DNA of 32,546 nt from contig SVKJ01000016.1 of NCBI GenBank assembly GCA_015068525.1, forward strand, positions 1-32,546. The letters are read 5' to 3'. Of the stretch, positions 25,860-32,448 are shown one piece after another. The position numbers were made by a program, and so were the translations under genes. The stretch is from Oscillospiraceae bacterium. GTDB taxonomy: Bacteria > Bacillota > Clostridia > UMGS1840 > HGM11507. The notes beneath the pieces are model-generated. The model was not told the origin of the DNA and searched no databases. It worked only from the letters and a program-made list of their open reading frames with translations. Numbering within the stretch: position 1 is the stretch's first letter; the number at the start of each line of letters is the position of its first letter.

Positions 25860-26381
25860 ATGGGACTTATACATATATATTTCGGTGACGGAAAAGGTAA
25901 AACAACTGCCGCAATGGGTTTGTGCGCCCGTATGGCAGGGTGTGAGAAAAAAGTTTTGATTTCGCAATTTTTAAAATGCGGCGACTCAGGCGAAATTCAG
26001 CACTTAAAATCATGTGAATTTGTTGAAGTATTAGTTTGTGATAAAAAACGAGGCTTTTTCTATACGATGAGCGAAAAAGAAAAGGAAGAAACAACAAAAG
26101 AAATAAAGGATTTGTTTTTGAAAGTAACAAATAAAGCAATTTCCGAAAGTATAAATCTGCTTGTTTTAGATGAAATTCTTGATGTTATAAATCTTGGTAT
26201 AATTTCGGAAAGTGATGTTATATCATTTTTAAAAACGAAACCTGAAAATATTGAAGTTGTACTTACGGGAAGAAACCCATCAGAAGAACTTCTTGAAATC
26301 TGCGATTATGCCACCGAAATGAAAAAAATTAAACATCCTTTCGATAAAGGATTAAATGCACGTTACGGAATAGAATACTAA
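25860..26381 (+). CDS. cobO: Corrinoid (cob(I)alamin) adenosyltransferase, CobO/BtuR type
   Basis: A 173-aa cytoplasmic enzyme that transfers the adenosyl group of ATP to cob(I)alamin to make adenosylcobalamin. The N-terminal P-loop GDGKGKTTAA (residues 9-18) sits immediately after the first strand, as in the CobA/CobO family. LVLDEILDVINLGII is the Walker-B-like helix region, and the C-terminus KGLNARYGIEY is the family's conserved tail. Length is normal for CobO. The start is ATG with CTGGAG upstream. No B12 riboswitch features are visible in the short upstream region, and no other cobalamin gene is present. It is bracketed by two heptamer repeat islands. Confidence 0.93.
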   Translation: MGLIHIYFGDGKGKTTAAMGLCARMAGCEKKVLISQFLKCGDSGEIQHLKSCEFVEVLVCDKKRGFFYTMSEKEKEETTKEIKDLFLKVTNKAISESINLLVLDEILDVINLGIISESDVISFLKTKPENIEVVLTGRNPSEELLEICDYATEMKKIKHPFDKGLNARYGIEY

Positions 26382-26412
26382 AGGGATGTTAAAAACTCCA
26401 GACCGATTGTAG

Positions 26413-26467
26413 GGGAGGGCATCCGTGCCCTCCCGTAAATGCAAAATGCAAAAGGCAAAGTGCAAAA
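26413..26467 (+). repeat. GC-rich hairpin plus second heptamer island
   Basis: GGGAGGGCA (26413-26421) and TGCCCTCCC (26426-26434) form a 9-bp stem with a 4-nt loop, strikingly GC-rich for this region. Six bases later come four heptamers: TGCAAAA, TGCAAAA, GGCAAAG, TGCAAAA (26440-26467). The unit type matches the island at 25718-25745. There is no uridine tract after the hairpin, so it is not an evident terminator for the adenosyltransferase, which has no other. Confidence 0.8.
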
Positions 26468-26528
26468 TGAAGGTAAAGATTTTTTCAAAATCTTTGAAAT
26501 AAAATAACTTTTTGCTATAAATGAATTT

Positions 26529-26619
26529 AATCATAAAAGATAATTTGCATATATTGTCTTTTATGATTCACTCGACGTACTTAGTACGCCTTCGGGTGAC
26601 CCAAAATCAAGGATTTTGG
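26529..26619. other. Cluster of three hairpins in a gene-free stretch
   Basis: The 320-nt stretch 26382-26701 has no gene. Within it, three consecutive stems are visible. First, AATCATAAAAGA (26529-26540) pairs with TCTTTTATGATT (26557-26568), a perfect 12 bp that can extend. Second, CACTCG (26569-26574) pairs with CGGGTG (26593-26598) and encloses CGTAC-TTA-GTACG (26576-26588). Third, CCAAAATC (26601-26608) pairs with GATTTTGG (26612-26619). None has a proper uridine tract. It could be a structured RNA or a dispersed composite repeat; I do not recognise it. Confidence 0.6.
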
Positions 26620-26662
26620 CTAAATTTGTCCATTCTGAAACTTTTTTCCTATCCCCTAAAAT

Positions 26663-26699
26663 AGAGGGCGTTTAAAAATTGACTTTTTAAACACCCTCT
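26663..26699 (-). terminator. Terminator of the DeoR-family gene
   Basis: AGAGGGCGTTTAAAAA (26663-26678) pairs with TTTTTAAACACCCTCT (26684-26699) with one mismatch and a 5-nt loop, starting 2 nt after the regulator's stop. On the minus strand it is followed by ATTTTAGG; the plus strand also has a T run, so it may be bidirectional. Confidence 0.85.
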
Positions 26700-26701
26700 T
26701 T

Positions 26702-27454
26702 TTATAATATTATAAGATTTTGTGAAATATGTGAAAATTCTTTTGCTTTTTCATTTTCGCTTACAAGATAATCTATATCACTCAAATCACATTGCTTATA
26801 CGCCGACTGTGTATAAAACTTTTCACTGTCACATAAGAACACTTTTTCCTTTGCGTTTTTTAACATTGCATTTCTTATTATTACCTCATCTCTTGAAAAA
26901 TCCCAGATTGTTCCGTCTTTTGTCAGCGATTTAGTTGAAAAAAACATAAAATCGGCATACACATTCTCAAAAATATACTGTGCATCATTACCTAAAAGGC
27001 ACATTCGGTTTTCATGGCTTAAAGTCCCACCCGAAGAAATCAGATTAAGTTTGGTGTGGGATACTAACGATATTATCTCTATATTATTTGTAACGATAGT
27101 TATTGTACTGTTATTAATAAGTTCTGAAGCAAGAAAAAAAGCTGTTGAAGACTGGTCTAAAAATATAGTACTTCCATCTTTTACAAGGGCAGATGCTTTT
27201 TTTGCAATTACTTTTTTTGCTTCCATATTATAGTGTGAACGTATAGAAAATGAAGATATATTTGAAAAATTATTTATAAGTTCGGCACCGCCATGAGTTC
27301 TCCTTACTATTCCTTTTTGAGAAAGAGTGGTTAAATCTCTTCTTATACTCGATTCGCTCGTGTATAGTTTTTCGCATAAACTTTTGACGGAAACAAATCC
27401 GTTGGTTTTTTTAAGTATATCAATTATTTCCTGTTCCCTTTCATTCTTTAACAT
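26702..27454 (-). CDS. DeoR/GlpR-family transcriptional regulator
   Basis: A 250-aa DNA-binding repressor. The N-terminal winged helix-turn-helix (about 1-55) has SVKSLCEKLYTSESSIRRDL and GIVRRTHGGA, the DeoR signature. The C-terminal DeoRC sensor domain (about 75-235) contains KKASALVKDGSTIFLD and ends in the usual region before residue 250; it normally binds a phosphorylated sugar. An ATG two codons upstream (27460) directly abuts the AAGGGGA ribosome site; the ATG at 27454 has normal spacing and is preferred. It is divergent from the glycerol-3-phosphate operon, so glycerol-3-phosphate or a related phosphate is the likely signal, by analogy with GlpR. The ligand itself is not shown by the sequence. 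Confidence 0.9.
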   Translation of the reverse strand: MLKNEREQEIIDILKKTNGFVSVKSLCEKLYTSESSIRRDLTTLSQKGIVRRTHGGAELINNFSNISSFSIRSHYNMEAKKVIAKKASALVKDGSTIFLDQSSTAFFLASELINNSTITIVTNNIEIISLVSHTKLNLISSGGTLSHENRMCLLGNDAQYIFENVYADFMFFSTKSLTKDGTIWDFSRDEVIIRNAMLKNAKEKVFLCDSEKFYTQSAYKQCDLSDIDYLVSENEKAKEFSHISQNLIIL

Positions 27455-27468
27455 AATCATTCCCCTTC

Positions 27469-27569
27469 TTGACTATTTTTGAGCGTTTGCTCATTTTTTT
27501 GTGTTATATTCCCTGAATATGATTGATTTTGACTTTTTTATTGATGCTTTTTGACTGTTTTATTATAAT
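27469..27569 (+). promoter_or_regulatory. Divergent control region: promoter and candidate DeoR operators
   Basis: Plus-strand promoter: TTGATG (27541-27546), a 17-nt spacer and TATAAT (27564-27569). Three direct repeats of TTGACTnTTTT start at 27469, 27529 and 27551; the last lies between the -35 and -10 boxes, and the last two are 22 nt apart, about two helical turns. A palindrome TGAGC-GTTT-GCTCA is at 27480-27493. Either motif could be the repressor's operator; placement suits repression of both the operon and the regulator itself. Confidence 0.6.
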
Positions 27570-27620
27570 ATGAAATATAGTAACGTGTCAATAAAAAATA
27601 TGAAAACGGAGGGGAAATAT

Positions 27621-29051
27621 ATGTATGATGCAGTTGTTATTGGTGCCGGATGTGTTGGCGCAATGACTTTAAGAGAACTTTCAAAATACAATTTAAAAGT
27701 TTTAATTGTGGAGAAAGAAAATGATGTTTCAATGGGTGCAACAAGAGCAAATTCAGCAATTGTTCACGCAGGATTTGATGCAGAAGAGGGAACATTAAAG
27801 GCGAAATTAAATGTAAGAGGAGCCGAACTTTTTAAAACAGTTACAAAGGAACTGGGAGTTAAATACATAAATAACGGTTCAATGGTTATCGCATTTACCG
27901 ATGAGGACAAAGCGCATTTAGACATATTATACGAAAGAGGAATTAAAAACGGAGTTAAGAATTTGAAAATGCTTACAGGCGATGAAGCAAGAAGAATTGA
28001 GCCTAATCTTTCAAAAAATGTAACATACGTTCTTCACGCCTTAGACGGAAGCATTACCTGCCCTTATGAACTGACAATTGCGGCAATAGGAAATGCAATG
28101 GATAATGGTGCAGAATTAAAACTGAATTTTGAAGTTTGCGATATTAAAGAAAAAGACGGATATTACGAAATTTACGGGAAAGACGAAATGATAAAATCAA
28201 AAACCGTAATAAATGCAGCAGGTGTTTATTCCGACAAGGTTGCTTCTTTTATCGGTGATACATCTTTTACAATTACACCAAGAAGAGGAGAATACATACT
28301 TCTTGATAAAGTTAATGGAGATATTGTAAAAAACACAATATTCCGAACACCTTCTAAAATGGGAAAAGGAATTTTAGTATCCCCTACTGTTGATAGTAAT
28401 CTTATTACAGGCCCAACTTCTTATAATATAGAAGACAAAGAAAATAACGCTACAACTGAAAGCGGTTTTTTTGAAATTATAAAACAGGCGTGCGAAAATG
28501 TTGAAGGTGTTAATTACAGAAATACTATTACATCTTTTTGTGGAGTTCGTGCAGTAGGAAATACGGGTGACTTTATAATAACAAGCCCTAAACGTGGTTT
28601 TATAAACGCGGCAGGGATTGAATCTCCCGGACTTTCAGCTTCTCCTGCTATTGCAGAATACATTGTTGAAATGTTAAAAGAAGCAGGTTACGAACTTACT
28701 AAAAACGAAAACTTTAATCCAATAAGAAAACCTATGCATTATTTTAAAGAAGCATCCATAGAAGAAAAAAATGAAATAATAAAGAAAGATAAATCGTTCG
28801 GCAGAGTTATCTGCAGGTGTGAAACTGTTACCGAAGGTGAAATTTTAGAAGCAATAAGAACTAATCCTAAACCAACTGATCTTGATGGTGTTAAGAGAAG
28901 AACAAGAGCACAAATGGGAAGATGTCAGGGTGGTTTCTGCTCCCCTTACATTATAAATCTTTTATCAAAAGAATTAAATGTTCCTGTCTGCGAAATTACA
29001 AAAGCAGGCAAATCATCATACATTGCAGTTTCTAAAACCAAGGAGGTTTAA
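27621..29051 (+). CDS. FAD-dependent glycerol-3-phosphate dehydrogenase-like protein with BFD-type Fe-S domain
   Basis: A 476-aa FAD enzyme of the DAO/GlpA group, expected to oxidise glycerol-3-phosphate to dihydroxyacetone phosphate. Residues 4-32 form the FAD-binding fold (VVIGAGCVGAMTLRELS...VLIVEKE); TPRRGEYILLDK and SFCGVRAVG are typical of the family. The C-terminus (about 394-460) is a BFD-like [2Fe-2S] domain with C398, C400, C435 and C440 (CxC-x34-CxxxxC). The true start is ATG at 27621, with GGAGGGG 7 nt upstream; in-frame ATGs at 27570 and 27600 lie at or just past the -10 box. It is the first gene of a five-gene operon. The related LhgO-type 2-hydroxyglutarate oxidases are an alternative, but the neighbours favour glycerol-3-phosphate. 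Confidence 0.85.
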   Translation: MYDAVVIGAGCVGAMTLRELSKYNLKVLIVEKENDVSMGATRANSAIVHAGFDAEEGTLKAKLNVRGAELFKTVTKELGVKYINNGSMVIAFTDEDKAHLDILYERGIKNGVKNLKMLTGDEARRIEPNLSKNVTYVLHALDGSITCPYELTIAAIGNAMDNGAELKLNFEVCDIKEKDGYYEIYGKDEMIKSKTVINAAGVYSDKVASFIGDTSFTITPRRGEYILLDKVNGDIVKNTIFRTPSKMGKGILVSPTVDSNLITGPTSYNIEDKENNATTESGFFEIIKQACENVEGVNYRNTITSFCGVRAVGNTGDFIITSPKRGFINAAGIESPGLSASPAIAEYIVEMLKEAGYELTKNENFNPIRKPMHYFKEASIEEKNEIIKKDKSFGRVICRCETVTEGEILEAIRTNPKPTDLDGVKRRTRAQMGRCQGGFCSPYIINLLSKELNVPVCEITKAGKSSYIAVSKTKEV

Positions 29052-29055
29052 TAAA

Positions 29056-30291
29056 ATGACAGATTTAGTTATAATCGGCGGCGGTCCTGCAGGTATGAGC
29101 GCAGCGGTTGCGGCTTACAAAAAAGGAATTAAAGATATCCTTATTTTAGAAAGAGATGACAGCTTAGGCGGAATTTTAAAACAGTGTATTCATAATGGTT
29201 TTGGGCTTCATAAATTTAAAGAAGAATTGACGGGACCTGAATATGCTCTTAAATATGAAGAACAGATTAAAGAACTTAATATTCCATATAAACTTAACAC
29301 AATGGTTCTTGATATTTCGGAAGATAAAGTTATAACAGCAACTAATACAGAGGACGGAATTTTTAAAGTTAAAGCAAAAGCGATTATTCTTGCGATGGGA
29401 TGCAGAGAGCGTTCCAAAGGGGCATTAAACATTTCAGGATTAAGACCATCTGGAATTTTTAGTGCGGGGACTGCTCAGAAACTTGTTAATATGGAAGGTT
29501 ATATGCCAGGTAAGAACGTTGTAATATTAGGTTCGGGAGATATCGGGCTTATTATGGCAAGAAGGATGACTTTAGAAGGAGCAAAAGTTCATGCTGTTTG
29601 CGAACTTATGCCATATTCGGGCGGCCTTGCAAGAAATATTGAACAATGTTTAAATGATTTTAACATTCCATTAAAATTAAGTCATACAGTTGTTGAAATC
29701 CATGGTAAAGAGCGTCTTACAGGAGTTACCATAGCAAAGGTTGACGAAAACAAAAAACCAATAGCCGAAACAAAAGAATTCATTCCATGCGACACTCTTC
29801 TTTTATCAGTCGGCTTAATTCCTGAAAACGAATTGTCAAAATGTGCAAAAGTTGAACTTAATCCTGTTACAAACGGAGCATATGTTGATCAGGACAGGCA
29901 AACAAAAGTTGAAGGAATTTACGCCTGTGGTAACGTTTTACACGTTCATGACCTTGTTGATTTTGTATCTGAAGAAGCAGAAATCGCAGGAGAAAGCGCT
30001 GCAGATTATATTATGGATAACCATTATGAGAAAACTGACATTAAGTTAGAGGTTGATGGGAAAATAAGATATACTGTTCCATCTCAGATTACTGCTAAAA
30101 AAGATGTAAAAGTATATTTCAGGGTTTCAGATGTATTTAGAAACGTTAAGATAAATGTTTCATCGGATAACGGAATTTTACTTTCCAAAAAAGCAGTAAA
30201 AGTTGCGCCGGGTGAAATGGAATGTATAACCTTAAAAAAAGAAATGCTCAATGGTATCTCAAAACTTAATTTTTCTTTGGAGGTGTTATAA
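29056..30291 (+). CDS. FAD/NAD(P)-dependent oxidoreductase, electron-transfer partner
   Basis: A 411-aa pyridine-nucleotide-disulfide-oxidoreductase-fold protein. The FAD motif VIIGGGPAGMSAAVAAYKKG is at 5-24, and a second Rossmann motif for NAD(P) is NVVILGSGDIGLIMARRM at about 154-171. GIYACGNVLHVHDLVD is the typical FAD-closing region. Cys43 lies in LKQCIHNGFG and Cys116 in GCRERSKG. The C-terminal ~80 residues look like a small extra beta domain. The start is ATG at 29056 with AAGGAGG 9 nt upstream, 4 nt after the previous stop. The trio of GlpA-like dehydrogenase, this protein and DUF1667 is a recurrent set in clostridia and Thermotoga, to my knowledge; the protein probably passes electrons from the dehydrogenase to NAD or ferredoxin (inference). 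Confidence 0.83.
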   Translation: MTDLVIIGGGPAGMSAAVAAYKKGIKDILILERDDSLGGILKQCIHNGFGLHKFKEELTGPEYALKYEEQIKELNIPYKLNTMVLDISEDKVITATNTEDGIFKVKAKAIILAMGCRERSKGALNISGLRPSGIFSAGTAQKLVNMEGYMPGKNVVILGSGDIGLIMARRMTLEGAKVHAVCELMPYSGGLARNIEQCLNDFNIPLKLSHTVVEIHGKERLTGVTIAKVDENKKPIAETKEFIPCDTLLLSVGLIPENELSKCAKVELNPVTNGAYVDQDRQTKVEGIYACGNVLHVHDLVDFVSEEAEIAGESAADYIMDNHYEKTDIKLEVDGKIRYTVPSQITAKKDVKVYFRVSDVFRNVKINVSSDNGILLSKKAVKVAPGEMECITLKKEMLNGISKLNFSLEVL

Positions 30292-30635
30292 TGAAACGTG
30301 AGTTAACTTGTATAATCTGCCCTCAGGGATGCAGTCTTTTAGTAGATTTTGAAGACGGAAAAGTTTTATCAGTTACAGGTAATACCTGCCCAAGAGGTGT
30401 GAAATATGCTGAGTCAGAATGTATATCACCAAAAAGAACAGTTACTTCTACCATCAGATGTGACAACAACTCGGTTGTTTCAGTAAAAACTGACAGACCT
30501 ATTCCAAAGGATAAGGTTTTTTCCTGTATGAAAATTATAAATAAAAAAATTGCGACCTTGCCAATTGTAAAAGGCGATGTAATAATAGAAAATGTATTTG
30601 GGGCAAATATTGTTGCAACACAAAATAAAATATAG
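30291..30635 (+). CDS. DUF1667 protein with Fe-S-type cysteine motif
   Basis: A 114-aa protein of the DUF1667 family. Cysteines at 7, 10, 14 and 33 give C-x2-C-x3-C-x18-C, resembling the [4Fe-4S] motif at the start of molybdopterin oxidoreductases; further cysteines are at 44, 57 and 79. NTCPRGVKYAESE and SPKRTVTSTIR are family features. Its ATG overlaps the stop of the preceding oxidoreductase by one base (TAATG) with GGAGGTG upstream, so translation is coupled. It is likely a small electron carrier or cluster-bearing subunit of the three-protein dehydrogenase complex, standing in for GlpC; that is inference. Confidence 0.85.
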   Translation: MKRELTCIICPQGCSLLVDFEDGKVLSVTGNTCPRGVKYAESECISPKRTVTSTIRCDNNSVVSVKTDRPIPKDKVFSCMKIINKKIATLPIVKGDVIIENVFGANIVATQNKI

Positions 30636-30638
30636 AGG

Positions 30639-31346
30639 GTGAAAAATATAGATACAATAAAAATTGATAAGTTAAATACAAAAATGGTTGCTCACAGAGG
30701 TGTCAGTAAAATTGAACCTGAAAACACCCTTAAAACATTTGAACTTGCAGGTAAAAAAAGTTATTATGGGATTGAATGCGATGTTCATGTTACAAAGGAT
30801 AAAAAGTATGTTATAAACCATGACTTTTCTCTTTTAAGAACTTATGACGTTGATATAACAATTGAGGACTCAACCCTTAACGAACTTAAAAAAGTAAATC
30901 ATCCTATAAACAATGTGCCTTTGCCTGAATATTATGAGTATCTTGAAATTTGTAAAAAATACTTAAAAACGGCGGTTGTAGAATTAAAAGGCGTATATAC
31001 TTTTGATGATATAGAGGGACTTATAAAAGAAACAAAAAAATATTATAATCTTGAAAACATTATTTTCATTGCCTTTGACCTTATAAATTTAATTAACTTA
31101 AGAAAACTTTTACCTGAGCAGAGATTACAGTATCTTACCTCGGAATTTAATGAAGATGTTTTCGATGCGCTTAATAAGTTCAATCTTGACCTTGATATTA
31201 AGCATACGGCTCTTACTGAAGAAATCGTTAATAAGGTAAAAAAGAACAATCATATTATTAATTGCTGGACAGTTGATGAAAAAGAAACAGGCGAAAAATA
31301 TACAGCATGGGATATAGATTTAATAACAACAAATATACTGGAGTAA
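30639..31346 (+). CDS. Glycerophosphodiester phosphodiesterase
   Basis: A 235-aa cytoplasmic GDPD-type enzyme (no signal peptide) that hydrolyses glycerophosphodiesters, such as deacylated phospholipids, to glycerol-3-phosphate and an alcohol. Numbered from the GTG, the catalytic set is H19 (AHRG), E46 and D48 (GIECDVH), and H61 (NHD); PENTLKTF and INCWTVDE are also typical. The start is uncertain. The GTG at 30639 follows the previous stop by 3 nt but overlaps the only ribosome site (GAGGGTG); the ATG at 30684, just before AHRG, has no visible ribosome site. The enzyme feeds glycerol-3-phosphate to the dehydrogenase encoded upstream. Confidence 0.9.
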   Translation: MKNIDTIKIDKLNTKMVAHRGVSKIEPENTLKTFELAGKKSYYGIECDVHVTKDKKYVINHDFSLLRTYDVDITIEDSTLNELKKVNHPINNVPLPEYYEYLEICKKYLKTAVVELKGVYTFDDIEGLIKETKKYYNLENIIFIAFDLINLINLRKLLPEQRLQYLTSEFNEDVFDALNKFNLDLDIKHTALTEEIVNKVKKNNHIINCWTVDEKETGEKYTAWDIDLITTNILE

Positions 31347-31350
31347 AATT

Positions 31351-32142
31351 ATGGATAGTATTAAAAATAAAAAACTGTTCTTACTCGATATGGACGGAAC
31401 AATATATTTAGATAATAATTTATTTGACGGAGTTTTAGATTTTCTTTCCTATATTAAAAAAATTGATGGAAAATATATGTTTCTTACAAACAATTCTTCA
31501 AAAAGTGTTGATAAATACATAGAAAAACTTGATTCTATAGGAATTAAATCAACTGCTGACGACTTTTTAACCTCTACTAATGCAACAGTTTTATTCCTTA
31601 AAAAAAAGAACTACAATAAAATTTATGCGCTGGGTACAGAATCTTTCAAAGAGCAGTTAAGAGATGGCGGACTTAATATTACCGACAAAATCGAAGACGG
31701 AATTGACTGCTTATGTATGGGTTTTGATACCGAACTGACCTTTAAAAAATTAGAAGATGCCTGTATCCTTTTAAGAGATGATATTGATTATATTGCTACC
31801 AATCCCGATTGGGTTTGCCCGACATGGTATGGCTATGTACCCGACTGTGGTTCGGTAAGTGAAATGATTTATAACGCTACTAAAAAAAGACCTCAATTTA
31901 TAGGTAAACCTCAACCCGAAATGATTAATCTTGCAATACAAAAAACAGGTTTTAAAAAGGAAGATGCAATAATTTTTGGTGACAGGCTATATACCGATAT
32001 TGCAAGCGGTTTTAATGCGGGTATTTCAACTGTTTTTGTGCTAAGCGGAGAAGGAACTATTGAAGATATTGAAAAAAGTGATGTAAAACCGACATACATA
32101 TATGAAAACATTAAAAAGTTTTATGAAGATTTAATTAAATAG
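31351..32142 (+). CDS. HAD-IIA (NagD-like) sugar-phosphate phosphatase
   Basis: A 263-aa cytoplasmic phosphatase of HAD subfamily IIA. Motif I is DMDGT at 13-17 (nucleophile D13, acid D15); motif II is FLTNNSS; the C2 cap contains GFDTELTFKKL and ATNPDW; motif III is GKPQPEM with its Lys; and motif IV is FGDRLYTDI. Relatives hydrolyse glycerol phosphates, phosphoglycolate or nucleotides. Position after a glycerophosphodiesterase suggests a glycerol-phosphate or side-product substrate, which is inference. The start is ATG with GGAG at the end of the previous gene, 4 nt after its stop; last gene of the operon. Confidence 0.88.
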   Translation: MDSIKNKKLFLLDMDGTIYLDNNLFDGVLDFLSYIKKIDGKYMFLTNNSSKSVDKYIEKLDSIGIKSTADDFLTSTNATVLFLKKKNYNKIYALGTESFKEQLRDGGLNITDKIEDGIDCLCMGFDTELTFKKLEDACILLRDDIDYIATNPDWVCPTWYGYVPDCGSVSEMIYNATKKRPQFIGKPQPEMINLAIQKTGFKKEDAIIFGDRLYTDIASGFNAGISTVFVLSGEGTIEDIEKSDVKPTYIYENIKKFYEDLIK

Positions 32143-32161
32143 TTTTTTTAAGAGCATTGAT

Positions 32162-32208
32162 TTTGATATGCACCCCAAAAGTGTCTAACTTTTGGGGTGC
32201 ATATCAAA
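32162..32208. repeat. Perfect 21-bp palindrome matching the IS3 element end
   Basis: Arms 32162-32182 and 32188-32208 are perfectly complementary around the loop GTCTA. The right part (32175-32208) is identical over 34 nt to the IS terminus at 94-127. It begins TTTGATATGCACCCC on both strands. No transposase is attached. It lies 20 nt after the HAD gene stop and may serve as that operon's transcription terminator, although no T run follows. Confidence 0.9.
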
Positions 32209-32288
32209 CTTTCTTAAGAAAATTGTCGTTTCTTTTTGGAAAAGCCGAATGGTTTAGATGACATTTGGTTAATATCTCAAAACCTTGT

Positions 32289-32318
32289 AAAATCAAGGCT
32301 TTCAAGCCTTGATTTTTT
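32289..32318 (+). terminator. Strong hairpin with T run before the integrase region
   Basis: AAAATCAAGGCTT (32289-32301) pairs with AAGCCTTGATTTT (32304-32316), with inner bases forming the loop, followed by further T. CCTTG (32283-32287) offers an alternative partner for CAAGG. It may terminate the plus-strand operon or be bidirectional. The rest of 32143-32448 holds the palindrome and short repeats described separately; I see no gene in it. Confidence 0.65.
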
Positions 32319-32320
32319 GC

Positions 32321-32340
32321 TTGACAGTTATTTGACAGTT
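32321..32340 (+). repeat. Two TTGACAGTT direct repeats
   Basis: TTGACAGTT at 32321-32329 and 32332-32340, 11 bp apart start to start (about one helical turn). A third copy at 32510-32518 lies inside the recombinase gene. Positions next to the 3' end of a tyrosine recombinase suit arm-type binding sites, but this is unproven. Confidence 0.5.
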
Positions 32341-32420
32341 GCCAAAATGTTTCTAATAATTCACAGTTTAATTATACCATATTTTATAGCATAATTCAAT
32401 ATCTTTATATTTACAAATTA

Positions 32421-32444
32421 AAAACAGGGCGTTCGCCCTGTTTT
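32421..32444 (-). terminator. Terminator of the tyrosine recombinase gene
   Basis: AAAACAGGGC (32421-32430) and GCCCTGTTTT (32435-32444) form a perfect 10-bp stem with a 4-nt loop, starting 5 nt after the recombinase stop. On the minus strand the stem ends in TTTT and continues TAATTTG. Confidence 0.88.
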
Positions 32445-32448
32445 CGTG

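Noticed and set aside
25685..26467. CRISPR array
   Set aside because: The repeats are 7 bp and contiguous, with no spacers and no cas genes nearby.
27570..27620. Upstream ATG for the GlpA-like gene
   Set aside because: The ATG at 27570 directly follows the -10 box; the ATG at 27621 has a strong GGAGGGG site and begins the family-typical FAD motif.
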